NCBI GenBank assembly: GCA_001599915.1
Contig: BCIG01000027.1
Span: 62,001-126,000 of the forward strand
Reading direction: 5' to 3'
From: Symbiotaphrina buchneri
Lineage: Eukaryota > Ascomycota > Symbiotaphrinales > Symbiotaphrinaceae
DNA: 64,000 bases
Every line of letters starts with the position of its first letter. Position 1 is the first letter of the stretch. The notes beneath the pieces are model-generated. The model did not search any database and had not been told where the DNA came from. It saw only the letters and a program-made list of their open reading frames with translations. Shown piece after piece: positions 55,780-64,000 of this stretch. Made by a program: the position numbers and the translations under genes.

Positions 55780-55827
55780 TGTGACCATCACAACCATCAT
55801 CCCTCGACCCTCAAGCCACCTCCCAGC

Positions 55828-56733
55828 ATGACGACCTCCTCCACACCACCAGCACCATCACCGACCCCACAAGCGCTCTTCTTCGACGTCTTCGGCACGG
55901 TCGTGAACTGGCGATCGACCGTGACACGCACACTACACTCCGCGGCCGTCCTCAAGCTCCACCGCACGCCCTCCCTCTCTTCCTCCTCCTCCACACTGCC
56001 CGCCCGCGTCGCCGCCATCTCCTGGCCGCACTTCGCCCAGCAATGGCGCGATAGCTACAAGACTTTCACGCGGACATACGATCCCTCCTTCTCTTCCTCC
56101 TCTTCCACATCCTCCGCGGGGGAGGGCACGACGACAGCAGCACCCTTCCCCACCGTCGACGAGCACCACCTGCGCGCACTACACGCCCTGATCACGCAGC
56201 ACGACATCCGCGAGCTCTGGAGCGGCGCCGAGATCGAGGAATTAAGTCTAGTCTGGCACCGTCTCGACCCATGGCCCGACTCTTCGCAGGGCCTAGCCGA
56301 ACTCAACGCCGCGGGTCTCACGCCCGCGACGCTCTCGAATGGGAATGTGAGCTTGCTGCGCGACCTAGCGTACCACGCGGGCTTGCCTTGGCGGCGGCTG
56401 TTCAGCGCGGAGATGTTCGGCGCGTATAAACCCCGCCCGGAGGTGTATTTGGGCGCGGTGCGGGAGCTGGGCTTGCAGGGTAGGGAGGGCGAGGTGGCTA
56501 TGGTCGCGGCGCATCTGGGTGAGCTGGAGGCGGCGCGGAAGTGTGGCCTGCGGACGGTGTATGTGCAGCGGGAGAAGGAGGAGGATTGGGATGAGCAAAG
56601 GACGGAGAGCGCGCGGGAGTGGGTGGATGTCTGGGTCGGGTTTGGAGAGGGAGGGTTGAGGGGCGTTGCGAGGAAGTTGAAGGAGTTGACGGGCTCTGAG
56701 AATGGTTTTGGAGTCGGCTCGTCACGGCTATGA
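55828..56733 (+). CDS. HAD-superfamily hydrolase, haloacid dehalogenase type II
   Basis: Single exon, 301 residues from MTTSSTPPAPSPTP. Motif I is FFDVFGTVVNW with the nucleophilic Asp (residue about 20) and the F-G-T typical of (S)-2-haloacid dehalogenases; motif II is TLSNGN; the motif III lysine is in YKPRPEVYLGA; motif IV reads MVAAHLGELEAARKCG. In motif IV type II dehalogenases usually have HxxDL, while here it is H-L-G-E-L, so the Asp is Glu. Serine-rich inserts sit near residues 50-62 and 87-105. Such fungal proteins hydrolyse 2-haloacids or are repurposed phosphatases; the true substrate is unknown. It converges with the glutathione transferase gene 64 bases away. Confidence 0.88.
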   Translation: MTTSSTPPAPSPTPQALFFDVFGTVVNWRSTVTRTLHSAAVLKLHRTPSLSSSSSTLPARVAAISWPHFAQQWRDSYKTFTRTYDPSFSSSSSTSSAGEGTTTAAPFPTVDEHHLRALHALITQHDIRELWSGAEIEELSLVWHRLDPWPDSSQGLAELNAAGLTPATLSNGNVSLLRDLAYHAGLPWRRLFSAEMFGAYKPRPEVYLGAVRELGLQGREGEVAMVAAHLGELEAARKCGLRTVYVQREKEEDWDEQRTESAREWVDVWVGFGEGGLRGVARKLKELTGSENGFGVGSSRL

Positions 56734-56796
56734 GGAACGACATGACGGTCTGCAGATGTTTGAGGATAATTTCTGGTATATATATTACATTTGCAT

Positions 56797-57867
56797 CTAT
56801 AGAGGCAGGATCTCAGGCACCGGTCCGGCCGGGACGATGTTACCCTTGAGCGCATGTGCATAGCCTTTCTTGATCTAGACCAACAGTTAGCATCTTAGCG
56901 GAAATGGTCCAGGCAATGGTCAACATACGTGTGGGAAGAAAGTCGTCTTTCGGAAAGCTTCGTTTTCCCAGTACACCTTGCGCAACCAAGCATGGATCCG
57001 TGGATAGTCGTACCGGATCATGCCGAGGTTGCACTTAAACATCAAGTAGTACGCCACGTCGAAGCGGATGATCGTTGTAAAGAGCCGGATGTCGGCCTCG
57101 GTCAGACGGTCTCCAAAGATATACGGACTATGACCCGGTTCGCCCGTATGCTTCTCCATGCGATCCAGTGCTTCGAAGAGAGGGTACAAGTTGGCCTCAT
57201 AGGCCTCTTGTGTTGCAGCAAAGCCAGTCTTGTACACGCCATTATTGATCTTATCGTAGACCCACTCATTCATCTCATCAATCTGGCTCCTCAGCTCGCG
57301 CGGATAAAGCGGGAAGTTGCTCTCCCTCTTCTCCTCTGGTATAAACTCATCGAACGCCGTGTAGAGCATGCGGATGATCTCGCTGCTCTCATTGTTCACG
57401 ATCGTCTCGCGCTCGCTGTCCCACAAGACCGGCACCGTGTACCGCGCCGTGTATCCGGGCTCGGCCTTCAGGTACAGCTGCTTGAGCTTCGTGAAGCCGT
57501 ACAGCGGGTCCTTCGCATCGGTCCCGTCGCGGCCGGAGAAGAACCAGCCTTCGGGCCCCAGCTCGTAGTCTAGCACGACCTTCGGGATGATGTCTTGCAG
57601 GCCTTTGAGCGCGTGCACGATGTTCGTCCGATGTGCCCATGGGCAGCCTAGGTTGATGTAGAGGTAGTACCGGCCTTTGGCGGGAGGGAATTCTTTGGAG
57701 TCCGGCGAGACGAAGGCGCGGAAGGACGAGACTTGACGCCGGAACTGGCCATCTTTGGAGGCCATTTTGTAGATGTCACCGGTGCGAGAGGCATCTTCCT
57801 CAACAGGAGCCTCTTTGGGAACGGTCTTTGTAGGTAGGTCAGCGGTTGCCGGGAAATTGATGGGCAT
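56797..57867 (-). CDS. Glutathione S-transferase, omega/xi class (ECM4-like glutathionyl-hydroquinone reductase)
   Basis: Two exons, 57867-56929 and 56874-56797, give 338 residues. The thioredoxin-like N-terminal half carries [20 protein letters not shown] with the catalytic Cys of xi-class enzymes. Around it are [33 protein letters not shown] (the glutathione-binding cis-Pro region, VPVLWD) and, in the C-terminal helical half, [20 protein letters not shown] and [15 protein letters not shown]. These are landmarks of glutathionyl-hydroquinone reductases (yeast ECM4/GTO). They reduce glutathionylated hydroquinones and protect against oxidants. The start could instead lie upstream (ATG at about 57914, short first exon MAST then a GTGAGT donor). 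The last exon encodes only 25 residues. Confidence 0.92.
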
Positions 57868-60800
57868 CAAGAATCAGTGTGCGGGACCAGAACGATCACT
57901 CACTGTTGAGGCCATGGCTGAAGGCACTTGTCGAGTGGAGCTGAGTCGTGAAGCTGGTAGTCACTGTGGGGTCCTGCGAAGTGAACCAAGACCTGCGGAG
58001 TTTAAGAGATACCTCGGGTTAAAGATTAATCTGTTCATCAGTGAGAAAGCAATGGGTCTATAAGTATGGTCTGAAGCGGATCCAATTTGTATCCACGTCG
58101 CTGTTTGCAGCAGACAAAGGGTGATTGAACATCAATTAAGTCTGCTGGTGATGTGATTCCAAAGCGTTTGTAATCAGAGAATGCGGGGAAGCTCCGTTGC
58201 CTGTGCGGTACAGCTGCCTTAGCTCAGCCTGCTGACAAAAGTCTCAGAGATGACGACAGCTTGAAGCGTGCAACTCGCCGTCAATTACTGTGCAATTATG
58301 CAGAAAGTAGCTGAAGCTTAGAAATTAGTGATATTTCATCTTGAATGTGCATTCTTATGGAACATGTTGATGGAGGAAATGACAGTCAAAGAGGGAACTG
58401 TCAGAGTGACCAACTGATAGAGAGAGCTATCCGTACATTTGTTTACGAGGCACACGGTGCACAACCAATCCAGAAGGTTACGATATCAAGCATAACAGGA
58501 CCTTACTCTTTCTACCTCCGTACTCCTAGCTGTAATACCGATAACTAGGCGTCCAGACTCTTCCAAGATAATGCCGGACTCGGAGAAAAATATAGATATC
58601 TCCATCCACCAGAAGTCTGGGAACAGTCGCTGCAAATCACCGACTACCGGTGCCAATCAATAATACCGATCTCTCCAGAGCTGGATATGTACGGATAAAG
58701 CCGTTGCTAGCTTTGCAGATATGGAGGAATACGAGTTCAAAGAGCACATCTGGAATGGAGCGGACCTTCGGATCTCTGGCCCGGTTTCACCATAAAGGAC
58801 CAGCCTCAAAAACCGTCGACCAGGCAAGTCCCGTACGGCGCGCCAGCGGGCACGTGAAGACTCGGTGGAAATAAATTCCAGATGTCCGAGTCGATCTGGA
58901 AGTGTCCAAGAGCGAGGCTTTTTGATCACCCTCGTGTTGGGCTCACGATGACCAACCGGCTCAGGTTAAGGTAGGCTCCACTTCCCGTCACCAAGCCCAA
59001 TGATAATATTAAGAATGATTGAGCGATGAAACGGCACAGCATGTGGTTTAAGCCGACTTCTGCAAGCCTCATGCACATTGGTGTCCATCATCCTGCATGA
59101 GAGTAGCCCAAATGAAAAAGGGGCAGTTGGCACATTGATTGACTGGTCGGCGATGGAAGATTTAGGGCCAATTAATTGCTGCGACCCTGAGATTTTGGGC
59201 ACCTAACGTAACGGAATATGTGCCACGAAGGCGCAGGGTGCACAAAAGTAGCAATCACAACCGATGAGCGACATGCCCGTATCCCGTAACCGTACGGAGG
59301 ACTCGATATATCATATGGTACGCATCACAAGATGTCTTTGAAGTCGCTGATAAGTTACCAAGATGACCATTGTCAGCATCCTCAAAAGCTGCGTTCATGT
59401 CTTAGTCGTAAGAGGAGGACCGGGTCCGGCAGCTTCCTGCTAGAAAATGAGGATCAGCATCGGACCCAGTAGGTTGGGCGTGAAAAGGTGTGCATTTGCG
59501 CTTTAGGTAAGGCAGTAAGACCCGTCCTAACTAAAACACGGGCCAAGCCTCCAGTTGACAGTTTTGACTTTAGCTAACCATTACCGACGCTCCTCCGGTG
59601 CCGTTGCCCGTCGATGCTCCGTCTCCTCGAGGACAGCACGCTTACGCCGACCGCGTCCTTCAAAGGACGCGGGCCCAACTAATCACAAGAGTCAGTTGAA
59701 GTCTAGCCTACCGTTGGTTCTGGCCCCGAGCCGTGAGTGGCTCATCTTGAAGCCTCATTTCCCGTCTCTCGGCTCAACCTTTGCCCCTTTCAACTGGACC
59801 TCCCTAAAGGGTACTATGTCGTCGTCGCCCTCGCCTGTCAATCCTTCAGTCGATCTCTCCCAACCAACCGTTTCCCTGCTCGCAATTCCGTCCCCGACTT
59901 CTGGGTAGCCTTCCAATTAGAGTCTGGTAGCAGGTTCATGCTCCTTGCCGCTCCTTTGAACTTTTCCTATTCCAGTCTTACCAGTGGGCTTGCCACGGAC
60001 GCCCGCGTGCGGCCCAGGGTTCCCGTTGGACCGGTCCCTCTCTTCTGACAGTCCGTCGCTCCTTCGCGTGATATTATTGCTTTGCTTGAAGCCCCGTGTA
60101 CCAAATTTTTCAAGGTCCATCCTTGTGATCGTATGCGCGCCTCATCCTTTTTCTCTGCAGCTTCGGAGGTTTTTCAATTCCTAATTGAGAGCAAATGCGC
60201 TTTCTGATGTTCCTTTCTGGAGCTGCTTGCTCAGGTAGCTGCCGGAAATCCCTTACCCCGCTGGACGTTATTGGCTTGCAGAATCACAGGACAACGTCCT
60301 TCCTGCTCCGCGACCATTAGCTTCTCGGCCGTCATAATACTGAGATTATCATTCTTTGCCTCCTTCGATTCGTTCTGCAGCTTCTCGAGACCCTGTCCTT
60401 GAAGTTTCGAGATTACTCCGTAGGCTCACTTCTTATGACAATAATCTGCCACGGCTTCCACCTTCAGGTCCTCGACATCATATCCGCAGCTGGTGGCTAC
60501 CGACAGACAATCCAAGTGGGTCCACTGCAACTCTAATGTAGACGTTTGGCTCGTGCCTTGTACGGGTCTATCCTCGTCGAAGCTGCAGCGTCCGGCAATC
60601 CCTCCGACTTTAACGTCACGAGGTGCAACTGCCGTACATCTGTGCTTCGGCATCTGCTTACAAGGTTCTCGCTTTCTTGCATGCACATTCAGTTGGGTAT
60701 GGAAGAGCCCCCTTGTCGGAGGAGAAATACCCCAGCTATCTGACTGCTAGTTCCATGCGCGGCTGACTGACTGAAGGACTATCATATCTTTTGAGCTCGG

Positions 60801-61134
60801 GATACCCTGCGGCGTTCTGCTTGGCAGTCTGAGAGATACCCCTCCAGCCTTCTTTGTTTTCAATTCTTATAGTTGGGAAAAGCGTAAGCATTGACCGTCA
60901 CGGAACATTTCTGAAGTCAGTATGTCCAGCTCCCAGCTCTCTTGATTGCCATTGACCGACATAACCAGGTCCATTGTACAGTACTCGATTCATTCTACAC
61001 CATAAGGCTAGAGACTGGCCTACCGCTACCATCAAGGACGGATGGACACGGCACCTTGAAGATGTGTGGATGTCTATATACGGGACATTGATTTCCTAGC
61101 GGCAAGAGCGGAGCTTTTCTGCTTGTATTACAAC
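57868..61134. other. 3.3 kb upstream of the apsA-like gene
   Basis: No gene recognised from 57868 to about 59550. From about 59560 to 61134 the plus strand is rich in C and T, with few long frames and no good ATG frame, which suggests a long 5' leader of the apsA-like gene, perhaps with introns (YAG sites near 60215 and 61100). Confidence 0.5.
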
Positions 61135-64000
61135 ATGGCAACCGATATTGAGGATAATGACTATTTCGCTGCCCACGCTCTTCCACCTCCGGGAGATACA
61201 CCGTATCGATCTCCCGCGATATCCAGACGTTCGTCACGTTATGGTTCTTCATCGCCGGTGCCATCTTCTTCCCCTGCGCCTTTACCTCCCGATAGGGTAG
61301 ATGAAAGCATGTCCAAAGATACCGCTACCGACGAGAACATTTCTCTCATGGACCCTCGTCGATTTACACCCACCCTTCACGCCTCTTTGGTATCCGAGAT
61401 TTTGAATCTACGCCGCGAGTTGGATTCCAAAAACGGGTTCTTGGAAAATCTAGAAGCTGCTTTGAAGTCCAGCAAAGACGATAATGAGCTATTGAATCAA
61501 GAGCAAAGTAATCAAGCAAAGGAAGTTCGCCAATTGAAGCGTCAATTAAATCTACTCGAAGGGGGGCAGTCCTCCGCTTTTGGGGAGCTCATCAAGGAGC
61601 GGGACGAAGCTGTTGAGAACGCTTTGGAAGCCAAAAGAAGGCTTGAAGCTTCCCAAAAGAAGGTCCGCGCTCAGGAAGAGGAGATCGACCGTCTTCATGA
61701 AATATGGGATCGTGACCAACAAAGTTGGGAGAGCGATCGAAGAAATCTAGAGCGCAAGGTCCATGTTGTCGAAGGCCGCCTAAAGGCAATACTCCAAGAA
61801 GTTGCCGCTCAGCAGGCTGCTGGACTCTCGCATGCCGGTCAGGATAGCGAAGCAGAGGAAGGCACTAAAGATAGTGGGATTGGCCATGGCAGTGACACTG
61901 GTAGTGTTCGATCAATGGGCATGAAAAAGGACCGCCCCATGAGTTATGCCAGTAATGCCACGAATGATGCTCATTTTGACTACAAGCGCTCTTCTTCCGT
62001 CCTCAGCGGGCCCATGATGGCTAGAGGCGGGCTGAGCTTGGCCGACGAACTTGACACATTCGACGATGACGACAACGCACACCATGAATCAGACATGGAG
62101 CCCGAATCCAGGCCTCAGAGCCGAGATGCATATCGACCCAGGCACAGGTCGAAAGCATCTTTAGACCTCACAAACGGACAGATTCCTCCCCGTATTCCAG
62201 AGCTGGAGGAATCAACCGAGAATGGAGATATCCATAAGACAAGCGATCAATACCGTTCTTTCAGCACAAAGATCTACGTGGACGCTGGCATCCAACCAAC
62301 TCCACCAGCCTCTCCAATGGAAAAATCCCCTGATGCAGAGTTCCCCCCTGGTAAAGGACAGCTCAATGGTGGTGCTACCTCTGAAGGCGAGGAAGTCTTC
62401 TTGACGCCGGCAGAGGTGCCGTCAGATCCTTTCTCGAATTCCGCTTCTTCCGTCACGACCAGTGTGTCGACACAGACATACGACGAGCCTCTCAGTCCGG
62501 TCAATACACGTTCACCTACGAGACCGCCTCCGCCACCTCCGATCTATTTCACGTCCGAACCTGAGACGCGGTCTATTTCTACACAGACGGATGTGGTTGC
62601 AGAGACACCAGCATCCCCAACCAGAGCTCCCCCACCGCCACCTATCGCGATGCCCATTCCTACGATCGAAATACACCCTTCGTCCGCACCTGGGTCACCA
62701 AAAGAGAGCTTGCTTCCTCCACGCACAAAGGATGTAGCTTGCCAAGCATCAATTATCATGCCAACGGAGACCAAATCTGTCTCTGTTCAGACTGAAGCGA
62801 TCAAAGTCGACAGGCGTATCATGAACCTTCCACCTCACCTCTTGCCTTCATCCATTTCATCTCGACCAAGTTCTCCACAACATGCAAATGACACGAAGCA
62901 GGACTTTACACCCATTCCTGGCAAGGTCCCGTCAAAACTAGGCAGAATAGTCATTGCTGCTTCACCGACGGAGTCATTCTCTTCTCTGGCAGAAACTATG
63001 ACATCGAAGAAGGCCAGGGAGCCAACTGGTCGCGTTCCTTCTACCAAGCTTCGTTCTCCTCATTCTGCACTATTTGGCGGACACGACTTTCCCAGCTCGG
63101 ATGACGGGGATGACTATGGTGATGCGTACTTGAGTGAAGCAGATTATCGGACTCCACTGAGCGCTCCCAACCACAAAGTGAAGTTAGAGAACAAGGACGA
63201 GAATGGAAAGGAACAGGTACCCCGCATATCTGAAGACTCGGAGCGCCAAATATCCGACAAGAATCGACGACCGGGGAAATGGAGTGCTGCACCTATGAAG
63301 ATGGAAGGCTCGATTGTTCAAGGTACAACTACCGGGGCTCCTGCTGATCGGGCGAAAGGCAAGCAGCCTCAGCTTGACAAGCCGTTCATGCCATCGTCTG
63401 GCAAACCTCAGAACATACGCAAGACCGCACTCAGCTCCAGTGGAAACCCTGCACGCACTCAACAACGTGCAAGAAGTCCCAGTTTACCTACCATAGGGCC
63501 GAAAGATGCTATGCCGCCATACCCAGTGCCGACCAGATATAGTTCTCGCAGGGTATTCCTGGATGGGATTGATGGCAGGCAGACACCTACTCCTAATGAC
63601 GCAGATATGGAATATGGCTTCGGGGAAGCACGCGTGCTGGAGAAGACCGTAAGAAAAAGCAGGTCGATTCAGTCTTTGGCAAAGGATCTTGAGCGTCACC
63701 GCAGTCCATCACCTCCCCCTATGCTTTTATCCACACGTGGTGAGCATGATAGCCCGCAGTTGCCTCTGATGCAGCGTGAGGAGACTCGTCCTGACTATGG
63801 CCGTTCGAGAGGCCACATGCACCAAGAATCTGGAAAGAGCTCCAATACGACTGCTACAGGCACAACTGGTTTTACGGGCAATGGCTCTACGGCGAACGGA
63901 TCAGTTGCTGGCAGCAATCAGAACACTACTGTTGTTGATGCGATAGCTCAAACTATGGTTGGAGAGTGGATGTATAAATATGTCAGAAAGAGAAAAGGGC
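61135..64000 (+). CDS. apsA: ApsA/Num1-like cortical nuclear-migration protein (3' end outside window)
   Basis: From the ATG at 61135 the frame is open for 955 codons to the end of the window, without a stop. Visible parts: an acidic N-terminus, a long coiled coil (about residues 75-230, e.g. LVSEILNLRRELDSKNGFLE and EEEIDRLHEIWDRDQQSWE), then about 700 disordered residues rich in S, P and T with two short proline runs (RPPPPPPIYF, RAPPPPPIAM). The window ends at MVGEWMYKYVRKRKG, which looks like the start of the C-terminal PH domain. This order fits ApsA (Aspergillus) / Num1 (yeast), which anchor dynein at the cell cortex to place nuclei. Five SxxQT-type motifs (residues about 383-553) are noted separately. 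Identity is by architecture, not by a database match. Confidence 0.75.
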   Translation, partial: MATDIEDNDYFAAHALPPPGDTPYRSPAISRRSSRYGSSSPVPSSSPAPLPPDRVDESMSKDTATDENISLMDPRRFTPTLHASLVSEILNLRRELDSKNGFLENLEAALKSSKDDNELLNQEQSNQAKEVRQLKRQLNLLEGGQSSAFGELIKERDEAVENALEAKRRLEASQKKVRAQEEEIDRLHEIWDRDQQSWESDRRNLERKVHVVEGRLKAILQEVAAQQAAGLSHAGQDSEAEEGTKDSGIGHGSDTGSVRSMGMKKDRPMSYASNATNDAHFDYKRSSSVLSGPMMARGGLSLADELDTFDDDDNAHHESDMEPESRPQSRDAYRPRHRSKASLDLTNGQIPPRIPELEESTENGDIHKTSDQYRSFSTKIYVDAGIQPTPPASPMEKSPDAEFPPGKGQLNGGATSEGEEVFLTPAEVPSDPFSNSASSVTTSVSTQTYDEPLSPVNTRSPTRPPPPPPIYFTSEPETRSISTQTDVVAETPASPTRAPPPPPIAMPIPTIEIHPSSAPGSPKESLLPPRTKDVACQASIIMPTETKSVSVQTEAIKVDRRIMNLPPHLLPSSISSRPSSPQHANDTKQDFTPIPGKVPSKLGRIVIAASPTESFSSLAETMTSKKAREPTGRVPSTKLRSPHSALFGGHDFPSSDDGDDYGDAYLSEADYRTPLSAPNHKVKLENKDENGKEQVPRISEDSERQISDKNRRPGKWSAAPMKMEGSIVQGTTTGAPADRAKGKQPQLDKPFMPSSGKPQNIRKTALSSSGNPARTQQRARSPSLPTIGPKDAMPPYPVPTRYSSRRVFLDGIDGRQTPTPNDADMEYGFGEARVLEKTVRKSRSIQSLAKDLERHRSPSPPPMLLSTRGEHDSPQLPLMQREETRPDYGRSRGHMHQESGKSSNTTATGTTGFTGNGSTANGSVAGSNQNTTVVDAIAQTMVGEWMYKYVRKRKG

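Larger units (their letters stand above)
50556..55827. other. 5.3 kb gene-free stretch
   Basis: Lies between divergent Ras (minus) and HAD (plus) genes. All frames are short and none is recognised. The frame at about 54869-55141 (LLAKLKYLQEKSSLLGQGSH, PPPLTPVDPELPFDDIPL) is the most protein-like, but I cannot extend it. A CTTT/CCTT-rich leader-like strand occurs around 52240-52400 and 53150-53600. No transposon ends were recognised. Confidence 0.5.

Noticed and set aside
59555-59908. Plus-strand frame of 117 codons before apsA
   Set aside because: Begins at TTG, not ATG; S/P/R composition reflects C/T-rich leader sequence.
1-64000. CRISPR array, rRNA genes, complete tRNA genes
   Set aside because: No regularly spaced direct repeats, no rRNA-like blocks and no complete tRNA (only the 23-base Glu-like piece) were seen; a covariance-model scan would be decisive.
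1-64000. Retroelements and other virus-like elements
   Set aside because: No reverse transcriptase, integrase, capsid or terminal-repeat pairs were recognised in any frame; absence is by eye only.

Overview
The window is nuclear DNA of a filamentous ascomycete (Pezizomycotina; a eurotiomycete would fit, but this is inference). Genes carry several short GT..AG introns of about 45-90 bases with CTAAC-like branch sites, and there are no operons. Gene types are typical of moulds: an NRPS-like synthetase, a DUF1996/WSC wall protein, a RasB-type GTPase, an ApsA-type cortical protein, DUF7726 and DUF1115 proteins.

Layout. 0-7 kb: an A-T-TE NRPS-like synthetase running in from the left edge, a FAD monooxygenase and an ABCG half-transporter, read as one edge of a secondary-metabolite cluster. 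8-12 kb: a membrane-anchored DUF3445 haem demethylase-like gene with one apparent frameshift, and a DHH phosphoesterase. 12-15 kb: poorly resolved coding scraps and a Doc-type Fic domain. 15-22 kb: a mercuric-reductase-like flavoprotein and an eight-exon DUF1996 + 3xWSC secreted protein. 22-26 kb: gene-poor, with a decayed DEAD-box helicase domain. 26-29 kb: a DUF7726 protein, a small DUF1115 protein and a mitochondrial-looking SDR. 30-35 kb: two tandem CorA-like transporters, the first frame-disrupted. 36-45 kb: a patatin-like protein without the nucleophile serine, a NIPA-type Mg2+ transporter and an unrecognised conserved-looking protein. 45-51 kb: mitochondrial serine hydroxymethyltransferase and a RasB-like GTPase. 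51-56 kb: a 5.3 kb stretch with no recognised gene. 56-58 kb: a convergent pair, a HAD-type dehalogenase and an ECM4-type glutathione transferase. 61-64 kb: the 5' part of an apsA/Num1-like gene, cut by the right edge.

The synthetase, monooxygenase and transporter plausibly act together (make, oxidise, export an aromatic product). The two CorA-like genes and the NIPA gene put three Mg2+-transport-family genes within 11.5 kb. The other genes look like independent housekeeping or accessory genes. Exon limits were derived by hand from splice signals and frame continuity, without transcripts. The apparent 1-base frame shifts in two genes could be real or assembly errors.
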